Shown in pieces: positions 56,907 through 64,000 of a stretch of 64,000 bases of DNA. The translations under genes were made by a program, and so were the position numbers. Each line of letters starts with the position of its first letter. Within the stretch, counting starts at the first letter, position 1. Under the pieces are notes generated by a model. That model saw only the letters and a program-made list of their open reading frames with translations. It had not been told where the DNA came from and made no database searches. Location of the stretch: NCBI GenBank assembly GCA_036898135.1, contig CM072512.1, positions 13,497,425 through 13,561,424 of the forward strand. Direction: 5' to 3'. The DNA comes from Oncomelania hupensis (taxonomy: Eukaryota; Mollusca; Gastropoda; Littorinimorpha; Pomatiopsidae).

Positions 56907-58604
56907 AAATCATACCCCTCCTTTGCCAGGGATCTCCTACTGTTTCAGAACGACATTGACCTGATAGTTGATGCACTTTCCCAGACTGGCCTGTCTCTTT
57001 CCCCGGGCAAAACGGTATTTATTCCTTTTTCACACCGCTGGAACCCCGCATTTGCGGATCTGTCTGTCCGGGTGGGTGACTCGGTAATCTCACCTCAGCG
57101 CCAGGTTCGGTATCTGGGTATCACCTTCTCACAGAATGGAGGTTTCACCCAGCACATCCAGGGTGCCGTTCTCTCGGCGTACCGGGCCGCCAATGTCATT
57201 AAGGCCCTCCGTAGAGAAGCCTGGGCCAGGGATCCCAAGACTCTCATTTCCCTATACCACTCGCTGGTTCGATCTCGGCTATTGTTTGGGGCCGAGTTGC
57301 TTTACGGTATTTCTGACTATCAGCTTCAACGCATGACTGGTGCAGATTGCGCTATTCTGCGCAGTCTTCTTTCACTCCCCAAGTCGGTGCCGGTTCCTGT
57401 GGTATACCAACTGGCTGGAGTTCTCCCCCTGAAGCAACAGATCAGGAAGATGGGGGCTAGCTATATCTGCAGAGCTGGCAGTGTACCCAATTCCACCTCG
57501 GCTGAGCTCCTGGAATCTTTTGGTTGCCCAAAGACCCGCTGGCATCGCCCGGGTATGGGCGAAGTCCTCGACCCTCTACTCACTGGTGTCCTTGGTAGGG
57601 GGCGGGTGGTTGAATCAGAGCCCGTGGTTCCGGTCCCTCCGTGGACTGATCCTCCATTTACAGTGCACCTGACCTTCGATGGACTAGTGCGGGAGACTGA
57701 TCTCCCCGCTCTAACTCAACTGGCACGCGAACGTTTAGCGTCCTTTTCTGCTGACCTAGTGATTTTCACCGACGGTTCAGTTCGAGATGACGGTGCGGCT
57801 GGCAGCGGCTTCTTCATTTCCGGGGTCGGGGACTGGTCCTGCGGTGCCCCACCCGGTTCGTGTTCTACGACGGTGGAGCTCCTGACCATCCGTCAGGCGC
57901 TTCGAGCTGTCGGTCAAGCGGTTTCACGAGACCCTATAAGTATCGTGGTGGCCTCCGACTCCCTCTGTGCACTGCAATGTCTCGTGGAGGGACATTCTCT
58001 CGCCCGCCCTGCCCTGGTTGACGACATTTGGAACTGCGCCAGATCCATGGTGGCACATGGTGCCTCTATTTTCCTTTGTTGGGTGCCAGCACATGTTGGC
58101 ATACACGGCAATGAGTCGGCTGATAGAGCTGCCGGTGTTGGGTCCGCGGGTGGGGCCTGCGTGTCTCTACGCTTGCCTCCTTCCTCCACTGAGGTACGCA
58201 GCGTCGTCAAGGCCAGGGTTTGGTCCCAGTGGGCCGCAGAGCTGGAGGCCTGGTGTGCCGAGCGCTCTTATCCTTTTCAACCTCCATCTCGTTACCCCGC
58301 TCCTCTCTACTCCAATGCCCCTGTGGCCCTGCGTCTCATTGCCATGAGGCTCCAGTCGGGCCACTGGCGGTCCAGATGGACTGACGCCCGCTGCGTCTGC
58401 AGCGCCCCTGTGAGCTTTTCACATTGCCTATTTTCCTGTGGCAGCCTGTCTCGCCAGTTCGACCCCTTGCGGGTCCTATGCTCTGAGCTGCGGCTCCCCG
58501 AGACCATGGAGGGAGTTCGGGCAGCGGTGAAGGCCAGAGGACCGGGCCTTTTGCTAATGGTCTCTGACCTCATCGCAGGATCCCTGGTGGCCCCTTTCTT
58601 GTAA
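56907..58604 (+). CDS. Reverse transcriptase thumb and RNase H fragment (566 codons open)
   Basis: Frame opens after TAG at 56904. It starts YPSFARDLLLFQNDID, where the palm motif should read ADD, so the catalytic pair is broken. QVRYLGITFS follows, then VRSRLLFGAELLYGI. RNase H carries all four acidic residues: IFTDGSV, TVELLTIRQAL, VASDSLCAL and HGNESADRAA. The C-terminus has a C-rich stretch (CVCSAPVSFSHCLFSC) resembling the zinc motif after RNase H. The frame is unbroken to the TAA at 58604, so the copy is recent despite the 5' truncation. Confidence 0.9.
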   Translation, partial: KSYPSFARDLLLFQNDIDLIVDALSQTGLSLSPGKTVFIPFSHRWNPAFADLSVRVGDSVISPQRQVRYLGITFSQNGGFTQHIQGAVLSAYRAANVIKALRREAWARDPKTLISLYHSLVRSRLLFGAELLYGISDYQLQRMTGADCAILRSLLSLPKSVPVPVVYQLAGVLPLKQQIRKMGASYICRAGSVPNSTSAELLESFGCPKTRWHRPGMGEVLDPLLTGVLGRGRVVESEPVVPVPPWTDPPFTVHLTFDGLVRETDLPALTQLARERLASFSADLVIFTDGSVRDDGAAGSGFFISGVGDWSCGAPPGSCSTTVELLTIRQALRAVGQAVSRDPISIVVASDSLCALQCLVEGHSLARPALVDDIWNCARSMVAHGASIFLCWVPAHVGIHGNESADRAAGVGSAGGACVSLRLPPSSTEVRSVVKARVWSQWAAELEAWCAERSYPFQPPSRYPAPLYSNAPVALRLIAMRLQSGHWRSRWTDARCVCSAPVSFSHCLFSCGSLSRQFDPLRVLCSELRLPETMEGVRAAVKARGPGLLLMVSDLIAGSLVAPFL

Positions 58605-60197
58605 GGGGTCTGTTGGACTTTTTCTGTCGACCCCTAGGTCTTGAGCCTTTGTGCTCACATTTGCTCCCTGACTAGTCTTGATTACTCATTCCTATCCGTG
58701 GCGCACCTACAGTTGACCCTTTGGTCCTGGGTGTGCCACCCCGTGAGGACTCCATAGACTGAGGCCCTTATTCCCATATTTGTTCTTTGACTCGACTACA
58801 CCACCTGGCGCACACCTGCAGTTGACCCTTTGGTCCTGGGTGTGTCAGTCCAGGTTGGCCCCATAGACTGACCTTATCACCATCCAGTGCACAACTTCAG
58901 TTGACCTCGTGGTCCTGGCTGTGCACTCTTATGGACTGACGTATCGACACCATATTATAAGACGCCAATCCGGTTGACTTCACGGTCCCGGTGGTGTATC
59001 CCAAGGACTGACTTGCTGACCTTTTAGCCCATTGCGTCTGACCAGTCGACCTCACGGTTCTGGCCTGCGCCCCTAACGACGGACATCTTGACTACACTCG
59101 CCTTCCGATTGACATTTCACATTCGGCGTTAGCCAGTTACTCACTGGCCTGACTGAGTGACCATTGATTGACCCTATTCTTGGCCTGACTCCCCGTTGCC
59201 GCGATCTTGGCTGTGTGGTCCCATGGTAGATCCACCGGTCTGTCCGCATCTTCGGGAGGACCCTCTCCTGTTGACCTGGTGGTTACCCGCTTTCAGCTTA
59301 TATGTCACTTTGTCCGAGTGCATGTACGCCATGTGTATGCGTGTGTGTGTGAGTGTTTTTTTTTTTTGACCACCCAGCCGCCAAATGAATGGCCAAGTTG
59401 CCGGGCCCTGGGTGGTTACCGGGCTTTGATATAGCCAGATGTTGCTGCCCGATATTGTACACATTATGCTCTGCGGCTAGTTTGTGGCTTCCGATGGCCA
59501 GACCCGACGCCACACGGGCCGGTCGGGCAGATGCCAAGCCCACCTAGCGCAGCTCGTTGGTGACTTTATTCCTTTTAATTTTTGTACAGGGCCTTCTGGC
59601 CTGCCTTCTTACCGGGTTACTGGTGGCCTACCTCGTACTTAGTTTGGTGTTGACCAACTTTTAACATTGTTGACCCGTGTATATAGCCTTGGTGTTGACC
59701 CCATCTTATATTATTATATCGTGTAATTTTATCATCGTGGGCGGGTGTTCTACCTGTTTCCACCATTATCTGGATTTATTCTAGTTTAACATGTTTAATG
59801 CCCCTGGGGCACATTATTAATCTGTTTTTTTCCCCTGCTTATTATATCTTTGGTTTATCATATTTATTGCTGGATGTTGCAATCCCTCTTTGTTCACCGC
59901 CGTTTTTGTATATGGTTGGCGAATGCTGTTCGTTTTATTGTTCAAGTCCCCTCCTTCCCAGATTCAAGTGAATCAGATTATGTTATTAGATTTTAACTAA
60001 TTTTATATTGTATTTTTATATTCCCACTTTTTCTGCCTTCTCCTCTGCCCATGCTGTTTTAATAATAACTATTGTCCTATTTATTAATGTACATTATCTG
60101 CTTTTAACCTGTGGTCCTGAAATTTTAATCTAGCAATCTTAATATCGTCCCCTATATGCCACTGTGTCTGGGGACAGTAAATCTAAATACGATACGA
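58605..60197 (+). other. LINE 3' region with ~90-bp degenerate repeats
   Basis: CAGTTGACCCTTTGGTCCTG recurs at about 58711 and 58818, with weaker copies near 58901, 58975 and 59042, each followed by TGTGC/ACTGAC blocks. No coding frame. A T-run at 59357-59368 is present. Confidence 0.8.
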
Positions 60198-60308
60198 GGC
60201 AATGGACACAAGTTGGCGCTATAGAAACTCTATCATTTGTGTTTAAAAACAGAAAGAGAAGAAACAATTACCAATGCTCTATCCTAAACTTCAACTAAAC
60301 TTTCGTTA

Positions 60309-60736
60309 ATAATAATGTTCGTCATTTGTAAGGCGCCTTAGCCTAAGGATCAAGGCGCTGGCCGATACAGGATCTAACTCAAACCGCCCGAGACGCCCAC
60401 CCGCAGCCTTTGGGCGCATGGTCTGACGCCCGGACAACTGAGCACAATCCTGGGCAGCCAGGGATGGGAAAGAAGGACCAAGTGCATGCTGGGTGTGTTC
60501 TTGTTACCGGCACTCACCCGTCTAGGACATGAGCGTCAGGATCTTTAAAGTCCGTTATGATGGAATGTATGCGACACACAGACTAGACCTCGGTTTATAC
60601 TCTCATCCGAAGGAGTAGGAAAACAGGAGTAAAGTGTCTTTCCCAGGGACACAAAACAATCGTCCGGCCAGGGCTCGAACTCGGGACCTTCAGATCCGCA
60701 AGCCGAAGCACTACCATTAGACCACAGTGCCTCCCC
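60309..60736 (-). mobile_element. tRNA-derived SINE, second family
   Basis: On the minus strand: tRNA-like head (A box TGGTCTAATGGTAGTGC, B box GAGTTCGAGCCC), body with GGGAAAGACACTTTACTCC and TCTCATC, and ATT tail near 60309. The 54455 copy shares its body. It is not a functional tRNA: the acceptor stem does not pair. Confidence 0.82.
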
Positions 60737-60784
60737 TGCCTCGTTGGGAAAAGTGTCTGTTTTAGCCCGTGATAAACCAAATCT

Positions 60785-61190
60785 AAAGACCCAGTCCCAC
60801 TGCCAATTACGCATAAACCACGCACAAATCACGCATAAAATTGGTTTGTGCGTGATTGTTCGTGGAGAAATTGGTCATTTTCTGGGGTTGTGCGTGGTCA
60901 GAATCACCGATGAATCACGTATAAACTGCGCATGTATCACTTACAATCACTAACAAAAAACGAACATTCCACGCACAACAGCGCACAAGCCCAACCCCGA
61001 TACAATTTCTGACGTTCAATCGACGCATGTATAGCGAATGTAACACGTATGGATCACGCATGAACAGCGCACGAGCACTGATGAATCACGTACGGTCCGC
61101 GCATGGAACACGCACGGATCACGCATGAATCGCGCATGAATCACTGATGAAGGGCGCACTATCGCATCCGCTCCACGCACAATAAAAGGC
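60785..61190. promoter_or_regulatory. Subterminal repeat region and promoter of the Harbinger element
   Basis: At least a dozen copies of ATCACGCATGAA, ACGCACGGATCACGC or their reverses. CAATAAAAGGCG at 61178-61189 is a TATA-like box about 90 bp before the start codon of the plus-strand gene. Confidence 0.6.
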
Positions 61191-61281
61191 GAGCACTGAC
61201 AACATTTCAACAGTTTTGCACCAGCACTCGAGGCAGCCTCATCTCCTGAATACTTGAAGACTACTAGAACACTTCCTGAAG

Positions 61282-62667
61282 ATGCCACCCCGGAAAGGCC
61301 GCCAGCCCTCCAAGAAGAAGAAGACCAAGGCTCCACAAGAAGACCAAGCTGCCCCAAGGTCACCAACACCTCCTGAAATGCAGGTGGAGGTGGAGGTGCA
61401 TGCTGCTGCTGCTGATACTGAAAACCCTGCTGCTGGTGAATCCGAAGAAGATGCACGTCCAGGCAAGGGTAAAGTCAGAGGCAAGGGCAAGGGCAAGGGA
61501 AAAGTCGTTGCCAAACATGACTATTCCCTTGAAGCTAAGATGGAAGCAAGTCTCCTTGAGTGGATGGTTGAGCATGAGGAAGTCTGGAGGCGGGGCAATT
61601 GTCTCTACAAGAAACGTAGAGAAATCTGGGCTGCCAAGGCTGATGAGCTGGGGCTAGAGTTGGACCACATCATGGGCTGGTGGAAGTCAGTCAAGGACTG
61701 GTACGTCCGACTAACGAAGGTCAAGTCTGGTCAAGCAGCCAAGAAATACACAGACAGGGAGAGGTACATCCTGGACAGTCTTCAGTTTTACAAGACCCAG
61801 CTGCCATCAACCAAGTCTGATCCCATGGTGAGCTTGCCCATGACTTCCACCCCGAAATCACAAGCCAGTGACAGTGAAATGGACAGTGACCAGGAACGTG
61901 CACCCACTACACTTGAAACAGACCTGGAGGCAGTGGAGAGAACATCTGCTCAGGCCAGCCAGAGTCAGAGTTCCAGCAGACAGAACAAGAAGAGAAGGAA
62001 GAGGGAAGTGGACCGTGAAGAAAAGTGGTTGAAGGAATTGACAGAAATTATGAAGGCTAATCAGCAGCTGCTGACCCAGCTGATACAAGACAGACCAGCC
62101 ACTTCAGAACGAGAGGCCTTCATCAAGTATGTTGGGGAGAGTCTGCGTTCTGCACCTGCTGACAAGTACAAGGCAATGAAGGCCAAGATAGCAGCCATGA
62201 TTGACGAAGAAGATGAAGGCCAAGTCCCTGATCCTACAAAACCAGCTCAAGTGATGTCTGCACCGCCAGTCCTCCACCACCAACATGTGATGTACCAGCA
62301 GCAGTACCAGCTGCAGCCTCAGCCAAGTACCTCTCAGCAGTACCAGCAGCCACAGCCTGTACAGCAGTACCAGCAGCCACAGCCTGTACAGCAGTACCAG
62401 CAGCCACAGCCTGTACAGCAGTACCAGCAGCAGCAGCCTCAGCCAAGCACCTCTCAGCAGTACCACCAGCAGCAGCAGCCTCAGCCAACTACCTCCACTG
62501 GGGATCGTTTGTCAGCAGGCATCTTCACCCAACTTCTCTCGACAAGCCAGGAAGTGTTGAATGGGTCCCTCAACCTCAGCAATTTCAGCATCGACAGCCA
62601 GCTGTTGGGAGGACCAGGATCTAACAGGAGGAACAGCGGCCAGTCACTGATGGTGGAAAGTGAATGA
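61282..62667 (+). CDS. Harbinger Myb/SANT-like accessory protein (461 aa)
   Basis: Known PIF/Harbinger accessory proteins bind element DNA and carry the transposase into the nucleus. Residues 1-75 are Lys/Arg/Gly-rich (GKVRGKGKGKGK), likely nuclear targeting. A tri-helical Myb/SANT-like domain covers ~80-170, with regularly placed Trp (LLEWMVEHEEVW, REIWAAKADELG, IMGWWKSVKDWY). A basic patch (NKKRRKREVDREEKWLKEL) begins a helix at ~235. Residues ~335-415 are Gln/Pro-rich, built on a 24-bp tandem repeat coding QYQQPQPV. The ATG follows a short leader. AATAAA occurs about 60 bp after the stop. Confidence 0.85.
   Translation: MPPRKGRQPSKKKKTKAPQEDQAAPRSPTPPEMQVEVEVHAAAADTENPAAGESEEDARPGKGKVRGKGKGKGKVVAKHDYSLEAKMEASLLEWMVEHEEVWRRGNCLYKKRREIWAAKADELGLELDHIMGWWKSVKDWYVRLTKVKSGQAAKKYTDRERYILDSLQFYKTQLPSTKSDPMVSLPMTSTPKSQASDSEMDSDQERAPTTLETDLEAVERTSAQASQSQSSSRQNKKRRKREVDREEKWLKELTEIMKANQQLLTQLIQDRPATSEREAFIKYVGESLRSAPADKYKAMKAKIAAMIDEEDEGQVPDPTKPAQVMSAPPVLHHQHVMYQQQYQLQPQPSTSQQYQQPQPVQQYQQPQPVQQYQQPQPVQQYQQQQPQPSTSQQYHQQQQPQPTTSTGDRLSAGIFTQLLSTSQEVLNGSLNLSNFSIDSQLLGGPGSNRRNSGQSLMVESE
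62284..62500 (+). repeat. 24-bp coding repeat (QYQQPQPV)
   Basis: Three near-identical units CAGTACCAGCAGCCACAGCC plus variants inside the accessory gene. Slippage here could vary protein length. Confidence 0.9.
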
Positions 62668-62819
62668 ACATTTGCTAAAAAGACTTTGTGTGAATGTGTG
62701 AGCGAATGGGAAAATTTTCTTATTAATAAATTTCTAAACTTTGAAATATTTGTAAGTTCTTGGTATGAAAGTGCACATGAAAGCGAAATAAATGAAAGAA
62801 AATGAATGAAATAAAAGTC

Positions 62820-63010
62820 CCACCAAAAAAAAAAGTGCGCAAAAAAATAAAATAAAATAAATAAATAAAATAACTAAGAAAAACTAAAAAAAATTATAAA
62901 GAAAATAACAAAAAAGAAATTATTATAAAATAATATCTTTTTTTATAAATTATTTTTTTCTTTCCTTTTGTCTTTTTTATATTTCTTTTTTATTATTTTT
63001 TTTTTGGGGG
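62820..63010. other. A/T-rich spacer between the convergent Harbinger genes
   Basis: Low-complexity AAATAAAATAAA then TTTTATTTC runs, with overlapping polyadenylation signals for both genes. Confidence 0.7.
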
Positions 63011-63156
63011 GGGAGACTTTAATTGTTTTGGGGACTTTATTGCTTTTTCTTTCATTCCTTTCACTTTCATTTGCACTTACATTCAGACTTGCACAAAATT
63101 ATAAGTCACAAATATATCTTTACATTTATTCCATGCACACTTTGACACAGTCCATT

Positions 63157-64000
63157 TTAAATGTTCACATTAACCATCTCATCTTGCCATGGTACAGCAC
63201 CTGCTGGCGAATTACACCAGTGTCTCAGCAGGTTTCTCTGGAGCTTGCCTTCCTTGGATGCTGTGTTGGGGGCCTGCACAACTCTAGTGTCCTCCAAGTT
63301 TCTCCCCTCTCGCCAGGCACCAGGCTGTACGTTTCCATTTGGATCTTGCACATCCAGCAGACGATTCTGGAGCACAGGGTACCGAGTCCTCATCAGGTTG
63401 TGTAGCAGAACGAAGGCCTTGACAATCAATCTGACAGTATCAGGGTGATGCTGCATGGTGCTCAGAAGAACTTGGAATCTGTTGGCCAGGATGCCAAAAG
63501 CATTCTCCACCACTCTTCTGGATCTTGACAGCCTGTAGTTGTAGATTCTGTAGTCCCTGGCGAGGTTCCTGGCACCATAAGGCTTCATCAGGTAGGTCCT
63601 GAGACTGAAGGCATCATCTCCCACCAGGAAGTAGGGCACATTCTGATTGTCACCAGGCAAAGGATCGGGCTGAGGCCACCCCCTGATGGTGTTGTTCTCT
63701 AGGCCTTCTTTCAGCTCACTGTTGTTGAAGATCTGGGCATCTGAAGCTGAGCCATTACCAGACACGTCCACCCACAGGAACTTGTAATCAGATGTCACCA
63801 TGGCAAACAGAATCACACTGAAGAAGCCTTTGTAATTGTAGTACTCTGATCCAGAATTAGGGGGAGCTTTGCATGCCACATGTTTGCCATCAACTGACCC
63901 CACTACGTGAGGGAAGTTCCATCTCTGGTACCAGTCATCTGACAGTTGACGCCAGCCTTCTTCAGTGGATGGAGGTGACATTTGCTCTTCAAGGTACTCT
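63157..64000 (-). CDS. PIF/Harbinger transposase, C-terminal 281 residues
   Basis: DDE superfamily-4 transposase, similar in layout to the host gene HARBI1. Visible: RWNFPHVVGSVDGKHV (first Asp), LWVDVSGNGSASDAQIFNNS (second Asp), YFLVGDDAF, RNLARDYRIYNYRLSRSRRV and VENAFGILANRF (catalytic Glu). All three catalytic acids are present. The frame stays open through MSPPSTEEGW to base 64000, so the N-terminus lies outside. The enzyme cuts the element out and inserts it at 3-bp targets. Confidence 0.95.
   Translation of the reverse strand, partial: EYLEEQMSPPSTEEGWRQLSDDWYQRWNFPHVVGSVDGKHVACKAPPNSGSEYYNYKGFFSVILFAMVTSDYKFLWVDVSGNGSASDAQIFNNSELKEGLENNTIRGWPQPDPLPGDNQNVPYFLVGDDAFSLRTYLMKPYGARNLARDYRIYNYRLSRSRRVVENAFGILANRFQVLLSTMQHHPDTVRLIVKAFVLLHNLMRTRYPVLQNRLLDVQDPNGNVQPGAWREGRNLEDTRVVQAPNTASKEGKLQRNLLRHWCNSPAGAVPWQDEMVNVNI

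Larger units (their letters stand above)
56907..60197 (+). mobile_element. RNase H-bearing LINE (I-group type), 5'-truncated
   Basis: The C-terminal part of the reverse transcriptase and RNase H are followed by a long 3' untranslated region ending in GTAAATCTAAATACGATAC. LINEs with RNase H belong to the I/Loa/Ingi/Outcast groups; I cannot choose among them. The truncation falls at the RT active site. Confidence 0.85.
60785..64000. mobile_element. PIF/Harbinger transposon (right end outside window)
   Basis: Two convergent genes: a Myb/SANT-like protein (plus) and a DDE transposase (minus). The left end begins near 60787 after a TAA trinucleotide (AGACCCAGTCCCACTG). It is followed by 400 bp packed with ATCACGCAT and CGCACAA motifs in both orientations, the usual subterminal protein-binding pattern. 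Both frames are open, so it may be recently active; the right inverted repeat must be checked outside the window. Confidence 0.85.

Noticed and set aside
57072..58604. A host RNase H gene
   Set aside because: Preceded by RT thumb sequence and followed by a long LINE-type 3' end; it is the tail of a truncated LINE.

Overview
The window is animal nuclear DNA. Its genes have spliced exons with GT/AG borders, very long introns, dense microsatellites and a transposon load that covers most of the sequence. The mix of elements (Gmr1-order Ty3/Gypsy, RTE-type LINE with a GGATA tail, PIF/Harbinger, P-like, hAT, tRNA-derived SINEs) and a caspase-8-like gene point to a marine invertebrate, most likely a lophotrochozoan such as a mollusc. 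That assignment is inference.

Two host genes can be reconstructed, both on the minus strand. The first, at 1-16109, is a caspase-8-like protease with five in-phase exons (16109-16004, 15329-15246, 1197-1034, 880-745, 189-1). It continues past the window start. Its 14-kb second intron holds a three-level transposon nest: an L2/CR1-like LINE broken by a hAT-like element (2751-3881) and by a young Gmr1-like LTR retrotransposon (4934-10655). The same intron holds a 21-bp minisatellite. The second gene is a claudin/PMP22-like four-membrane-pass protein with exons at 46153-45889, 35297-35202 and 33824-33622. An intact RTE-type LINE (36046-39401) sits in its first intron. No other convincing host gene was found.

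Region by region: 16-26 kb holds small terminal-inverted-repeat elements, copies of a roughly 580-bp TGTAA-tailed repeat, a 2-kb satellite with a large palindrome (19.5-21.7 kb), and a 1.4-kb P-like element keeping one THAP exon (23741-25140). 26-33 kb is mostly repeats and LINE fragments. 40-56 kb holds SINEs, a 670-bp GATA array, a foldback element split by a TGTAA-tailed copy, further RTE copies, and a foldback element with a MADF exon. 57-60 kb is a 5'-truncated RNase H LINE. 60.8 kb to the window end is a PIF/Harbinger transposon with its two convergent genes.

The most informative observations are: the LTR element that keeps Gag, protease and integrase in one open frame but has lost the reverse transcriptase core by an in-frame deletion, with only four differences between its LTRs; the TGTAA-tailed family, whose full-length and tiny truncated copies nearly all carry a 12-13-bp target duplication; and the P-like THAP derivative.
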